Shown here: piece after piece, positions 35,024 through 43,880 of the stretch
Layout of the letters: each line of letters begins with the position of its first letter
How positions within the stretch are numbered: position 1 is the stretch's first letter
Assembly: GCF_001426665.1 (NCBI RefSeq)
Contig: NZ_LMEY01000012.1
Location: 564,152 to 628,151, forward strand
Reading direction: 5' to 3'
DNA from: Rhizobium sp. Root1334
Lineage (GTDB): Bacteria > Pseudomonadota > Alphaproteobacteria > Rhizobiales > Rhizobiaceae
Length of the DNA: 64,000 nt
Program-made: the position numbers and the translations under genes
The notes under the pieces: generated by a model
Database searches by the model: none
Seen by the model: the letters and a program-made list of their open reading frames with translations, nothing else
What the model was told of the DNA's origin: nothing

Positions 35024-35626
35024 CTATGCGGCTTCGACACGACTGGCCGATACGCCCGTCAGGATACCGATCTCATCCAGCATCCTGCGCTCGCGTGCCG
35101 TCAACTGGCTGCCACGCGAGCGGGCAATGGCGCTCATGACCCGGGTAATCAGCAGAACGTCAGCCTTTTGTAGGCCATTTTTCCGGGTGCCGCGCAAGCT
35201 CGCCCAGGCCCCCGTATCCTCGGCCATCGCCATGCGTATCTGTTCCAGAGCAAATATGGACAGGCTGTCGGGAATGTGCGCGGCGATGTCGATGATGTGA
35301 AACAACAGATCGAGCTCGATCCGCGAATTGACCACGCCGCGCGTCGAGATCATCGCAATCAGCCAATCGGCATTCCACTCATCCATGGCGCCTTGCGGGT
35401 AACGGGTATGGACAATGAATTCCGTCAGGGCATCGATGAAATAATGGCGCCATTCCGGGCATTTTTCGCTGCACGAGCCGTTGATCGCCAGGAGAATTAC
35501 CGCATCCTGCGATGCGGTAATTCCTGGAACGAAAACATGCTCACGCAGAATGGCGATATCATCGACCGTCAAGCGCGTCTTCCCGGCGATGACACATGCC
35601 GGATAAGAAAGACGAAGTTCACCCAT
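35024..35626 (-). CDS. conserved hypothetical protein, 200 aa
   Basis: No family recognised. A mostly helical cytoplasmic protein with a Cys pair in NGSCSEKCPEWRHYFIDALTEF, and a C-terminal SQLTARERRMLDEIGILTG that may be a short helix-turn-helix-like segment. The ATG at 35626 follows GGGAGAG. Within the frame lies a perfect 13-bp inverted repeat (35494-35506 / 35511-35523). It sits between the S2P-type gene and the DMT transporter on the same strand but is well spaced from both. Confidence 0.65.
   Translation of the reverse strand: MGELRLSYPACVIAGKTRLTVDDIAILREHVFVPGITASQDAVILLAINGSCSEKCPEWRHYFIDALTEFIVHTRYPQGAMDEWNADWLIAMISTRGVVNSRIELDLLFHIIDIAAHIPDSLSIFALEQIRMAMAEDTGAWASLRGTRKNGLQKADVLLITRVMSAIARSRGSQLTARERRMLDEIGILTGVSASRVEAA
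35494..35523. repeat. perfect 13-bp hairpin inside a coding region
   Basis: GAATTACCGCATC (35494-35506) and its exact reverse complement (35511-35523) flank a CTGC loop. The pairing is far stronger than chance for codons and lies near the start of the 200-aa gene. Its role, if any, is unknown. Confidence 0.7.
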
Positions 35627-35721
35627 CGTTTCTCTCCCGTTTCATCATGAAACTGGACTAAACGTAGACCGTGCCCGTTTCCAATCTGGAAAGAATGAGC
35701 GTTAGCAGAGGCTTGCGGGAT

Positions 35722-36726
35722 TCAGTCAATTTTTACCATTAATCCGGCCCGCCGCTCGCGCCAGATCATGAACAGGCCGGAACCGACAATGATGGCGATG
35801 CCCAGCCATTTCGACAGTGTCGGGAATTCGCCGAAAATCAGGAACCCCAGCGCGGTGCCGGTGATGATCTCCAGATAATGAAACGGGGCCAGCAGCGAGA
35901 CGGGAGCTGCCTGGAATGCCTTGACCACCAGAAGATGGCCATAACCGGAGATGGTACCGAGCGCGATGACCAGAACCCAGCCCAGCGTCGAGTGTGGCAA
36001 GGATGGCACGAAATCCGCTGATCCTGCGCTGTAGCCGACCGCGATGACGACCATCATGAACAGCGACCCGCCGATGCCGGCAATGGTCTGCATCGTCAAA
36101 GGCGTATCGGCATTGCCGACCACCCGGTTGAGCAGCAGATAGCAGGCAAACAGGAAGGCGCAGAAAACCGGCATCAACGACTTCAGCCCGAAGATTTCGA
36201 AACTCGGCTGAATGACGATCATCGCCCCTCCAAAACCGATGAAGATGGCGAGCCAGCGCCGCCAGCCGACCTTTTCACGCAGGATCAGGGCCGAAAGGCA
36301 CGTGAGGATGAACGGTTCGACGAAATAGATGGCGAAGACATCGGCCAGCGGCATGTATTTGACCGAAACGAAAAACAACAGTGCGGCACCGGCCAACAGC
36401 ACGCCGCGCAAAAGGTTGAACCAGAGGCGCTTCGGCCTCAATGCCCGCAGGCCACCGGCCGACAGAAGCATCGGCAGGATCGAGACCAGTTGGAAGAAGA
36501 ACCGGTAGAACGTCACCTGCGCCGGCGACATGCCTTGATAGACCGCCATATATTTGGCGATCGCATCCATGCATGGCAGGATGATCATCGCCACCAGCAT
36601 GATCACCAGGCCTTGCATGACGGTATGGCTGGGCGCGGCGGCTGTGGATGTGGAAACGCTCAAGCTCGAAGTCCCATTGTTGGCGCCGTGCGGGATGGAA
36701 CGCACGGAAGACGCATTTGGCGGCAT
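35722..36726 (-). CDS. DMT superfamily transporter (EamA domains)
   Basis: A 334-residue transporter with ten predicted membrane helices in two EamA repeats. PAQVTFYRFFFQLVSILP and VKYMPLADVFAIYFVEPFILTCL mark the first, GYGHLLVVKAFQAAPVSLLAPFHYLE the second. Members export metabolites such as amino acids or S-adenosylmethionine; the substrate is unknown. The ATG at 36726 precedes a ~35-residue cytoplasmic tail; the open frame runs far upstream but is antisense to the XRE gene. No strong RBS was seen, so the start is uncertain. Confidence 0.88.
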   Translation of the reverse strand: MPPNASSVRSIPHGANNGTSSLSVSTSTAAAPSHTVMQGLVIMLVAMIILPCMDAIAKYMAVYQGMSPAQVTFYRFFFQLVSILPMLLSAGGLRALRPKRLWFNLLRGVLLAGAALLFFVSVKYMPLADVFAIYFVEPFILTCLSALILREKVGWRRWLAIFIGFGGAMIVIQPSFEIFGLKSLMPVFCAFLFACYLLLNRVVGNADTPLTMQTIAGIGGSLFMMVVIAVGYSAGSADFVPSLPHSTLGWVLVIALGTISGYGHLLVVKAFQAAPVSLLAPFHYLEIITGTALGFLIFGEFPTLSKWLGIAIIVGSGLFMIWRERRAGLMVKID

Positions 36727-36853
36727 TTTTGACGTGGAGGGGTGTCCAATCTCGCCGCAGACCCTATAAATTGCAAGCTTGAAGTCTTCGACCGCATTCG
36801 CGGCCGCTCCGGAACTCGACCCATCCCGGCCCAAAAGGCACAAGGAGAGACCG

Positions 36854-37249
36854 ATGCGTCTATCGACCGAAACCGCCATGGCAATGTTACGCAGGCCAAG
36901 CGACAACGACACGCTGGGAGGCCGCATCTGGCGGGCGCGCGATGCGATGAACCTCTCGGTGAAAGATCTTGCCAACCAGCTCGGCGTCCGCAGCGATACA
37001 ATCTCCGCCTGGGAGCGTGACCGGTCCGAGCCCCGCACGAACCGGCTGTTCATGCTGGCCGGCGTCCTTGGGGTCACACCGGCCTGGTTGATCGCCGGCA
37101 TTGGCGAAGCGCCGAAGGACGATCTTTCGAACACGGTGTCCGGCCAGCTGCGCGATCAGCTGGCGCAAGTGAAGAAACTGCACGAACAAACGGGAAAGGC
37201 GATCTCCGCCCTTGAGATGGAGATCAACCGCGTCCTACAGGACATGTAA
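36854..37249 (+). CDS. XRE-family helix-turn-helix regulator
   Basis: A 131-residue protein. The HTH (about 22-77) reads [41 protein letters not shown]. After it comes [13 protein letters not shown], typical of this Rhizobiales regulator group, and a C-terminal coiled coil ([20 protein letters not shown]). The ATG at 36854 follows AAGGAGAG. It is divergent from the DMT transporter and 92 bases upstream of the formaldehyde dehydrogenase gene, so it could regulate either; neither is shown. Confidence 0.88.
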   Translation: MRLSTETAMAMLRRPSDNDTLGGRIWRARDAMNLSVKDLANQLGVRSDTISAWERDRSEPRTNRLFMLAGVLGVTPAWLIAGIGEAPKDDLSNTVSGQLRDQLAQVKKLHEQTGKAISALEMEINRVLQDM

Positions 37250-37341
37250 TATTTCACGACCGATTCTCGGCCGATTCCGGCTTGAGCGCCACCAGCCACT
37301 CTGCGATTGTGGCGAGAATTCATTTCAGGGAGACGATACTC

Positions 37342-38469
37342 ATGGACGTACGCGCCGCTGTTGCCGTGCAGGCAGGCAAGCCACTCGAAATCATGACCGT
37401 TCAACTCGACGGCCCGCGCGCCGGCGAAGTGCTGGTCGAGGTCAAGGCGACCGGCATCTGCCATACGGACGAATTCACGCTATCAGGTGCGGATCCGGAA
37501 GGCCTGTTTCCAGCCATTCTCGGCCATGAGGGTGCAGGTATCGTCGTCGATGTCGGCCCGGGCGTCACATCGCTGAAGAAAGGCGACCACGTCATTCCGC
37601 TGTACACGCCGGAATGCCGCGAGTGCTATTCCTGCCTGTCGCGCAAGACCAACCTGTGCACGTCGATTCGCTCAACCCAGGGACAGGGCCTGATGCCGGA
37701 CGGCACGAGCCGCTTTTCCATCGGTAAGGACAAGATCTTCCACTATATGGGCTGCTCGACCTTCGCCAATTTCACGGTTCTGCCGGAGATCGCACTGGCC
37801 AAGGTCAATCCCGACGCGCCGTTCGACAAGATCTGCTATATCGGCTGCGGCGTCACCACCGGCATCGGTGCCGTCATCAACACGGCCAAGGTCGAGATCG
37901 GCTCGACGGCCATCGTCTTCGGTCTCGGCGGCATTGGTCTCAACGTGCTGCAGGGCCTGCGCCTTGCCGGTGCCGACATGATCATCGGCGTCGATATCAA
38001 CAATGACCGCAAGGCCTGGGGCGAAAAGTTCGGCATGACGCATTTCGTCAATCCGAAGGAAGTCGGCGATGATATCGTTCCCTATCTGGTCAACCTGACC
38101 AAGCGCAACGGCGACACGATCGGCGGCGCGGACTACACGTTCGACTGCACCGGAAATACCAAAGTCATGCGCCAGGCACTGGAATCCTCGCATCGCGGCT
38201 GGGGAAAATCGGTCATCATCGGCGTTGCCGGTGCCGGCCAGGAAATCTCCACCCGTCCGTTCCAGCTGGTCACCGGCCGCAACTGGATGGGGACTGCCTT
38301 TGGCGGCGCGCGCGGCCGCACCGATGTGCCGAAAATCGTCGAGTGGTACATGGAAGGCAAGATCCAGATCGACCCGATGATCACCCACACAATGGGTCTG
38401 GAAGACATCAACAAGGGTTTCGACCTGATGCACGAAGGCAAGAGCATCCGCAGTGTGGTGATCTACTAG
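37342..38469 (+). CDS. frmA: S-(hydroxymethyl)glutathione dehydrogenase (class III alcohol dehydrogenase)
   Basis: A 375-residue zinc enzyme that oxidises S-hydroxymethylglutathione to S-formylglutathione with NAD+, the first enzymatic step of glutathione-dependent formaldehyde detoxification. It keeps the catalytic zinc ligands ([14 protein letters not shown]), the structural-zinc cysteines ([18 protein letters not shown]), the Rossmann [12 protein letters not shown], and class III features. RBS CAGGGAG precedes the ATG. The partner hydrolase fghA lies 1.9 kb downstream, with three unrelated genes between. A GC hairpin (38526-38552) follows. Confidence 0.96.
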   Translation: MDVRAAVAVQAGKPLEIMTVQLDGPRAGEVLVEVKATGICHTDEFTLSGADPEGLFPAILGHEGAGIVVDVGPGVTSLKKGDHVIPLYTPECRECYSCLSRKTNLCTSIRSTQGQGLMPDGTSRFSIGKDKIFHYMGCSTFANFTVLPEIALAKVNPDAPFDKICYIGCGVTTGIGAVINTAKVEIGSTAIVFGLGGIGLNVLQGLRLAGADMIIGVDINNDRKAWGEKFGMTHFVNPKEVGDDIVPYLVNLTKRNGDTIGGADYTFDCTGNTKVMRQALESSHRGWGKSVIIGVAGAGQEISTRPFQLVTGRNWMGTAFGGARGRTDVPKIVEWYMEGKIQIDPMITHTMGLEDINKGFDLMHEGKSIRSVVIY

Positions 38470-38525
38470 CAGAAACCCGAGACTCCGGCACCGGTTCTCG
38501 CATCTTCGGGCTTAACAATTACCGG

Positions 38526-38552
38526 GCGCCGCGTCTGTTCAAGGCGCGGCGC
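38526..38552 (+). terminator. weak terminator-like hairpin after frmA
   Basis: GCGCCGCG (38526-38533) / CGCGGCGC (38545-38552) around an 11-base loop, then TTGTCT. The stem is strong but the T run is poor. Confidence 0.4.
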
Positions 38553-38673
38553 TTGTCTGCCGTACGGATCCCTGCCCGCTTGATATGGTTCTGGATTTCG
38601 AGCGGCCGGACAGCTATGCGTTCGCAAGACCACGGCCGAAAAACGGCCGAGACAAGAAAAGCATGAGGGCGGA

Positions 38674-39159
38674 ATGATCAGGCGTGGTTTTTACACATTC
38701 GGTGTAATCTTGAGCCTTTCCGCCTCCACCCCTGCATTGGCTGATCCAACCGGGACCTATAATGTCGCCGGCATCAATCCAGACGATGGCGGCGAATATC
38801 ACGGAACCGTCACCGTCAAGCGTACCGGCGAAACCTATTCGGTGACCTGGACGATTGCCGGCACGGAAGCAAACGGCGTCGGCATTGGCGGCAAGCGTGG
38901 CAACACGGAAACGACGGGCGTCGCCTCCGTGGATGACGATATGATCACCATCGGCTACGGTAACGAAAGCGGCTTTGGCATTTCGCAATATGACCTGCAG
39001 CCGGACGGTTCCTGGAAAGGCCGTTGGGCCTATGCGGATGGCGAAAAAGTGTCGACGGAAACATGGACACGCCCCGGTGCTGCCCGCTCTCTTGAGCGGC
39101 CGAAGACGCCAACGAGCGAAGCGATGAAGCCGATGAGCAGCCCTGCGGCGCGGCCATGA
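38674..39159 (+). CDS. exported hypothetical protein, 161 aa
   Basis: Family not recognised. The N-terminus (MIRRGFYTFGVILSLSASTPALA) is a Sec signal cut before DPTGTY. The mature core (residues ~24-130) is an antiparallel beta domain with recurring G-Y/W elements: GTYNVAGINPDDGGEYHGTV, YSVTWTIAG, DGSWKGRWAYADGEKVSTE. This resembles small avidin/lipocalin-like sandwiches but I would not assign one. The C-terminal ~30 residues are a Pro/Ser/Ala tail. It stands upstream of the DUF188 gene by 25 bases and may share its transcript. Confidence 0.65.
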   Translation: MIRRGFYTFGVILSLSASTPALADPTGTYNVAGINPDDGGEYHGTVTVKRTGETYSVTWTIAGTEANGVGIGGKRGNTETTGVASVDDDMITIGYGNESGFGISQYDLQPDGSWKGRWAYADGEKVSTETWTRPGAARSLERPKTPTSEAMKPMSSPAARP

Positions 39160-39184
39160 CAACAGTGAAGCGGTACGAACAGCC

Positions 39185-39655
39185 ATGTCAGACCCACCCC
39201 AGCCAACACCCACGATCTACGTCGATGCCGACGCCTGCCCGGTCAAGCCGGAAATCCTGAAGGTCGCCGAGCGTCACGGCCTGCCTGTCGTGCTGGTCGC
39301 GAATTCCGGTCTTCGTCCCTCCCGTGATCCGATGGTGCGCAACGTCATCGTCTCGTCCGGTTTCGACGCCGCCGACGACTGGATTGCCGAACGCGCCCAT
39401 GACGGCGATATCGTCATTACCGCCGATGTGCCGCTGGCCGGGCGCTGCGTTGCCGCCGGTGCACAGGTGACCGGGCCAACGGGCCGTATTTTTGACAAGG
39501 GCAATATCGGCATGGCGACCGCCATGCGCGATCTCGGCGCGCATTTGCGCGAAACCGGCGAGAGCAAGGGCTATAATGCCGCCTTTTCGCCGCGCGACCG
39601 GTCGGCTTTCCTCGAAACGCTCGATCGACTTTGCCGCCGCGTCAAACAACGCTGA
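39185..39655 (+). CDS. YaiI/YqxD family protein (DUF188)
   Basis: A 156-residue protein matching DUF188: IYVDADACPVKPEILKVAERH at the start, VVLVANS, DIVITADVPLAGRCVAAGA, and TGRIFDKGNIG, all conserved. The acidic VDADACPV and ITADVPLA segments look like a metal-dependent nuclease (PIN/NYN-like) active site, but no activity is established. Predicted cytoplasmic. It is followed after 22 bases by the DUF1345 gene. Confidence 0.92.
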   Translation: MSDPPQPTPTIYVDADACPVKPEILKVAERHGLPVVLVANSGLRPSRDPMVRNVIVSSGFDAADDWIAERAHDGDIVITADVPLAGRCVAAGAQVTGPTGRIFDKGNIGMATAMRDLGAHLRETGESKGYNAAFSPRDRSAFLETLDRLCRRVKQR

Positions 39656-39677
39656 CCCAGCAGGATCGGAAGCCCTG

Positions 39678-40331
39678 ATGAGCATGCAGGACAGGACAAT
39701 CACGCATCGCCGCCATACGCCGTTCTATGCGGGCGGCATCTGCGCGGCGATCACCTTTGCGATCTGCCTGTTTGCCAAGCCTACTTTGGCGGTCAATCTG
39801 GCCGCAGTGGTCTTCTTCCTTGTCTATCTGCTGATGATCGCCTGGCGTCTTCCCAGACTGACGGGCTCCTATCTCAAGCACCATGCTGCCCGCACCGACG
39901 AACCGGCGATCATCATCTTTGCCGTGACGCTGGCGACCGCCGCGATCTCGCTGGTCTCGCTGTTCATGGCGTTGAATGCGGGCGGCAAGGAAACGGTGCT
40001 TGATCTGGTGCTGGCATTTTCCTCCGTCACGCTCGGCTGGCTGACAATCCATACGATGGCGGCGATGCACTATGCCCATACCTACTGGATGCTGCAGACA
40101 GACAAAAATGAAGGCGACAGCCGCGGTCTGGAGTTTCCAGGCACCAAGGATCCGGGCGGCTACGATTTCCTCTACTTCGCCTTCGTCATCGGCATGACGG
40201 CACAAACCTCAGACATTGCAATCACCACGACAGCCATGCGCAAGATCAACCTTGTTCACGCGGTCGTCTCCTTCTTCTTCAATACGGTACTGGTGGCAGC
40301 TGCGGTCAACGCGGCGGTGTCGCTGGCATAA
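39678..40331 (+). CDS. DUF1345 domain-containing membrane protein
   Basis: A 217-residue inner-membrane protein of DUF1345. Helices include YAGGICAAITFAICLFA, VNLAAVVFFLVYLLMIAW, EPAIIIFAVTLATAAISLVSLFM, a conserved Asp/Tyr-rich segment (GGYDFLYFAFVIGMTAQTSD) and INLVHAVVSFFFNTVLVAAA. The role is unknown. The ATG at 39678 follows GGAAGCCC. The TTG of fghA comes 28 bases after its stop, so it probably shares the fghA transcript. Confidence 0.9.
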   Translation: MSMQDRTITHRRHTPFYAGGICAAITFAICLFAKPTLAVNLAAVVFFLVYLLMIAWRLPRLTGSYLKHHAARTDEPAIIIFAVTLATAAISLVSLFMALNAGGKETVLDLVLAFSSVTLGWLTIHTMAAMHYAHTYWMLQTDKNEGDSRGLEFPGTKDPGGYDFLYFAFVIGMTAQTSDIAITTTAMRKINLVHAVVSFFFNTVLVAAAVNAAVSLA

Positions 40332-40359
40332 TGCCGTTTCAGCCTCAAAGGAGCACAGC

Positions 40360-41193
40360 TTGAAAGTCCTTTCCCAGAACACCGCATTCGGCGGCATGCA
40401 GGGCGTGTTTGCGCACGATTCACAGGCCTGCGGGGTCGAGATGACCTTCGCGGTCTATATCCCGCCACAGGCGATCACCACGCCCTGCCCGGTCGTCTGG
40501 TATCTCTCCGGCCTCACCTGCTCGCATGCCAACGTCATGGAGAAAGGCGAATACCGCCGGATGGCCGCCGAGCTTGGTCTGATCATCGTTTGCCCGGATA
40601 CCAGCCCGCGCGGCGGTGACGTTCCGGACGAACTGACCAACTGGCAAATGGGCAAGGGGGCGGGCTTTTATCTTGACGCCACAGAGGCGCCCTGGGCCGA
40701 AAACTACCAGATGTACACCTATATCAACGAGGAACTGCCGGCCTTCGTCGCCCAGCATTTTCGCGCCGATATGAGCCGCCAGGGCATCTTCGGCCATTCG
40801 ATGGGCGGCCACGGCGCCATGACCATCGCGCTGAAGAACCCGAACCGGTTCAAAAGCTGCTCGGCCTTCGCACCGATCGTCGAGCCGTCGACGGCCGACT
40901 GGTCGATCGGTGCCTTCGAAAAATATCTTGGTGAAGACAAAGTACGCTGGCGGCAGTACGACGCCTGTGCGCTGGTGAAAGACGGCGCGCGCTTCCCGGA
41001 ATTCCTGATCGATCAGGGCAAGGCCGATAATTTCCTGGAGAACGGCTTACGTCCCTGGCTGTTCGAAGAGGCCATCAAAGGAACAGATATCGGCCTGACA
41101 CTGCGCATGCATGAGCGCTACGACCATTCCTATTATTTCATCTCGACCTTCATGGATGATCATCTGAAATGGCATGCCGAACGGCTGGCCTAA
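40360..41193 (+). CDS. fghA: S-formylglutathione hydrolase
   Basis: A 277-residue serine esterase (esterase D family) that hydrolyses S-formylglutathione to formate and glutathione, completing the pathway begun by frmA. GHSMGGHGAM holds the nucleophile, YDHSYYF the catalytic His, and LIDQGKADNFLE the Asp. The start is TTG at 40360 with an excellent RBS (AAAGGAG, seven bases before); no ATG is available near. YLSGLTCSHANVMEKG is the typical conserved Cys-bearing loop. A terminator follows the gene. Confidence 0.94.
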   Translation: MKVLSQNTAFGGMQGVFAHDSQACGVEMTFAVYIPPQAITTPCPVVWYLSGLTCSHANVMEKGEYRRMAAELGLIIVCPDTSPRGGDVPDELTNWQMGKGAGFYLDATEAPWAENYQMYTYINEELPAFVAQHFRADMSRQGIFGHSMGGHGAMTIALKNPNRFKSCSAFAPIVEPSTADWSIGAFEKYLGEDKVRWRQYDACALVKDGARFPEFLIDQGKADNFLENGLRPWLFEEAIKGTDIGLTLRMHERYDHSYYFISTFMDDHLKWHAERLA

Positions 41194-41213
41194 AGCCTAG
41201 CCAAGCGGATTGG

Positions 41214-41250
41214 AGAACCGTGCCGTCCCCCACGGTGCGGTTCTTCTTTT
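41214..41250 (+). terminator. intrinsic terminator after fghA
   Basis: GAACCGTGCCGT pairs with ACGGTGCGGTTC (two weak positions) around CCCC, followed by TTCTTTTTC. It ends at the stop codon of the converging DUF1883 gene. Confidence 0.75.
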
Positions 41251-41562
41251 TCAGGAGGCGGACTGGAAGCGCGGCGGCGCGGCCGTCTCGACGATGCGGA
41301 TGCTGGATTCGCACTGGCCATGATGACCTTCCATATCGACGACCACATGCCAGTGACCGGATTGCGGGATGGTCAGGCGGATCGGTGATTTGCGCGCCAC
41401 GCCGCCGACGAACTGATGCTTCAGCGTTTCCGTGTAGAGCTGGAAATTATTGGCCGTCATCAAACGCACGTTGGCGACGGCCGACAAGGTGATCTCGATG
41501 GTTACGCCTGCGCGCTGTTGCTTGAGGTCGTAGTGGGTGAAGCTGAACTTCAGTTTTGTCAT
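41251..41562 (-). CDS. DUF1883 domain-containing protein
   Basis: A 103-residue protein: FTHYDLKQQRAGVTIEITLS, ANVRLMTANNFQLY and SPIRLTIPQSGHWHVVVDMEG match DUF1883, a small beta-sandwich family of unknown function. The ATG at 41562 is preceded only by GCGGACG, a weak RBS; the open frame upstream lies opposite crcB and is not coding-like. It converges on fghA and is divergent from crcB. Confidence 0.88.
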   Translation of the reverse strand: MTKLKFSFTHYDLKQQRAGVTIEITLSAVANVRLMTANNFQLYTETLKHQFVGGVARKSPIRLTIPQSGHWHVVVDMEGHHGQCESSIRIVETAAPPRFQSAS

Positions 41563-41718
41563 TGCACGTCCGCTTGAAAACAGCCTGGCCAGATGTCGGA
41601 ACCTTAGCGATCGCGTGTTAAAAATTGGTTTGGCGCACCCGCTCGCTCCGGCGTGACCGGTCCATCGCAACGGGCGGCCATCTTTTCTGGAACCCTGGTT
41701 TCGGCTATGGCATTTGCC

Positions 41719-42096
41719 ATGACACATATCCTTCTCGTTGCCGCCGGCGGTGCGCTTGGCTCGGTCCTGCGCTATCTCGTCGGGCTCTGGACGCTGCGCA
41801 GCTTCGGCCCCTCATTTCCGTGGGGAACATTGACGGTCAACATCACCGGATCTTTCCTGATCGGCGTCTTTGCCGAGGTGATTGCCCGAAAATTCGGTGC
41901 ATCGGCAGAGATGCGGGTGTTCCTGATCACCGGCATTCTCGGCGGCTACACCACCTTTTCCGCCTTCTCTCTTGACGCGATCACTCTGTTTGAACGCGGC
42001 GAACCGGTCACGGCATTGATTTATGTGGTATCCAGCGTGCTTCTTTCGGCTCTCGCGGTGTTTGCCGGGCTGGCCCTTATGCGCGCAATAGTCTAA
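41719..42096 (+). CDS. crcB: fluoride ion channel CrcB/Fluc
   Basis: A 125-residue four-helix fluoride exporter. GGALGSVLRYLVGLW, FPWGTLTVNITGSFLIG (the conserved Asn of the fluoride path), and GILGGYTTFSAFSLD (the Phe-box and TTFS sodium-linked segment) are all intact. Active as an antiparallel dimer in the inner membrane. I used the ATG at 41719, which gives the standard length; ATGs at 41707 and 41653 are possible. No fluoride-riboswitch consensus is visible upstream. Confidence 0.94.
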   Translation: MTHILLVAAGGALGSVLRYLVGLWTLRSFGPSFPWGTLTVNITGSFLIGVFAEVIARKFGASAEMRVFLITGILGGYTTFSAFSLDAITLFERGEPVTALIYVVSSVLLSALAVFAGLALMRAIV

Positions 42097-42222
42097 AGGG
42101 ACCTCTCAGAGCGCCATGCGTCCACTTGGGACCGGCCTGCTCTGTCATATCAGTTTGCGCACGGATTTCCGGCCGGCACTATTGCCGGGGCGCGATGGCA
42201 ATTGGATGCAGGTAGAAACACG

Positions 42223-43215
42223 ATGGCGGGTATTGAACACAAGCAGGTCGAATCCGACGAAGCGGGCATGCGCCTCGATCGCTGGTTCAAGGTGCATTAT
42301 CCGGGCCTCGGCTTCGGTCCGCTGCAGAAGCTTTTGCGGTCCGGCCAGGTACGCATCGATGGCGGCCGTGTCAAATCCGATACCCGCGTCCAGCCCGGCC
42401 AAGTCGTGCGCATTCCGCCGATGGATGTCGATCCGAAGACCAAGACAGGTCCGATCGCTGGCCGTGACCTGCGCCACGCCTCCGACCACGAACTTCTGTC
42501 GCGCATGCTGTTGCATGAAGACGCCAAGGTGATCGTTCTCAACAAGCCGCCAGGCATCGCGGTTCAAGGCGGCTCCGGCATCAATCGCCATATCGACGAC
42601 ATGCTGGAAGCCTGGACCAGCCCCAAGGGCGAAAAGCCACGTCTCGTGCACCGCCTCGACCGCGACACATCCGGCGTTCTTGTGATCGCCCGCACCCGTG
42701 GCGCCGCGCAGAAACTGACGGCGGCGTTTCGCGAACGCGACACCAAGAAAACCTACTGGGCACTGGTCAAGGGCGTCCCGCGCAAGAAGGAAGACAAGAT
42801 CTCCACCTGGCTGGTCAAGGAACAGACGCCAGACGGCGACCGGATGCGGATTGCCAAGCATGGTGACGATGGCGCCGATCATGCGGTTTCCTACTACCGG
42901 ATCATCGAGACCGCCGGCCAGAACCTGACCTGGCTAGAAATGGAGCCCTATACCGGGCGGACCCATCAGCTGCGCGTCCACGCCGCCCATATCGGCCACC
43001 CGATCATCGGCGATCCCAAATATTTTGCCGCCGAATTCAACTGGGCCTTCCCCGGTGGTGTGCAGAACAAGTTGCACCTGCATGCCCGGCGTATCGACAT
43101 TCCCCATCCGGATGGCGGCCGCCTGGTCGTCACCGCACCGATGCCGCAGCATATGGTCCAGAGCTGGAACCTGATCGGCTTCGACATGGCCAGCGCCGAG
43201 GAAGCCGACGACTGA
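42223..43215 (+). CDS. RluC/RluD-family pseudouridine synthase
   Basis: A 330-residue rRNA pseudouridine synthase. An S4 RNA-binding domain (about 14-80, MRLDRWFKVHYPGLGFGPLQKLL) precedes the catalytic domain, with HRLDRDTSGVLVIA carrying the catalytic Asp and PYTGRTHQLRVHAAHIGHPI the conserved C-terminal motif. It is RluC-like by its domain layout, but the modified site is not fixed by sequence. The stop shares one base with the HAD start (TGATG). It heads a three-gene unit with the HAD and ATP12 genes. Confidence 0.92.
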   Translation: MAGIEHKQVESDEAGMRLDRWFKVHYPGLGFGPLQKLLRSGQVRIDGGRVKSDTRVQPGQVVRIPPMDVDPKTKTGPIAGRDLRHASDHELLSRMLLHEDAKVIVLNKPPGIAVQGGSGINRHIDDMLEAWTSPKGEKPRLVHRLDRDTSGVLVIARTRGAAQKLTAAFRERDTKKTYWALVKGVPRKKEDKISTWLVKEQTPDGDRMRIAKHGDDGADHAVSYYRIIETAGQNLTWLEMEPYTGRTHQLRVHAAHIGHPIIGDPKYFAAEFNWAFPGGVQNKLHLHARRIDIPHPDGGRLVVTAPMPQHMVQSWNLIGFDMASAEEADD

Positions 43216-43880
43216 TGAAACTCGCTCTTTTCGATTGTGACGGCACTCTGGTCGATAGCGCCGGACTCATCCACGAAGTCATGGCACGGACGTTCGAGGA
43301 TTTTGGCCTCGAACGCATCTCGTTGGATGCCACCAAGAGTATCATCGGCCTGACGCTCGACATTGCCATTGCCCGGCTGATGCACCAGCCGCATGTCGAT
43401 GATCGCGCCCTGGCGATGACGGCGCATTACAAGAAAATCTACGGCGGGGTCCGCACCGAAATGAACTTCCGCGAGCCGTTGTTCGACGGCATCGCGCCGC
43501 TGCTCGCAGCCCTGATGGCCAAGGACGAACTGCTGCTGGGTGCCGTAACGGGAAAATCACGCCGCGGACTTGATCAGATCTGTGCAAGCCACGGTTACGA
43601 AAAGACATTCTTCGTTTCACGTACGGCCGACGACTGCCCGTCGAAACCGCATCCGGCCATGGTGACGGAATGCTGCAGCGAAGCCGGTATCGACGCCAAG
43701 GATACCGTCGTCATCGGTGATGCCATCTATGACATGCAGATGGCCAAGAGCGCCGGCGCATCCGCCATCGGCGTTGCCTGGGGTTATGCGTCGGTTCCCG
43801 AGCTGATCGAGGCAGGCGCCGATTTCATTGCCCGCACCCCGCATGACATTCTGGACTGGATGGAGAGACATCATGCCTGA
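43215..43880 (+). CDS. HAD-IA family hydrolase
   Basis: A 221-residue haloacid dehalogenase-type phosphatase. Motif I is FDCDGTLVDS, motif II TGKSR, motif III a Lys in SKPHP, and motif IV VIGDAIYDMQMA. The cap (about 20-85) is the alpha-helical C1 type, as in phosphoglycolate phosphatase, but the substrate is not certain. It is coupled to the pseudouridine synthase gene by a one-base overlap and overlaps the ATP12 gene by eight bases. Confidence 0.93.
   Translation: MKLALFDCDGTLVDSAGLIHEVMARTFEDFGLERISLDATKSIIGLTLDIAIARLMHQPHVDDRALAMTAHYKKIYGGVRTEMNFREPLFDGIAPLLAALMAKDELLLGAVTGKSRRGLDQICASHGYEKTFFVSRTADDCPSKPHPAMVTECCSEAGIDAKDTVVIGDAIYDMQMAKSAGASAIGVAWGYASVPELIEAGADFIARTPHDILDWMERHHA

Noticed and set aside
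41563..41718. Fluoride riboswitch upstream of crcB
   Set aside because: The conserved GGAGUUGGC-like core and pseudoknot pairing are not found; the region partly lies opposite the DUF1883 leader.
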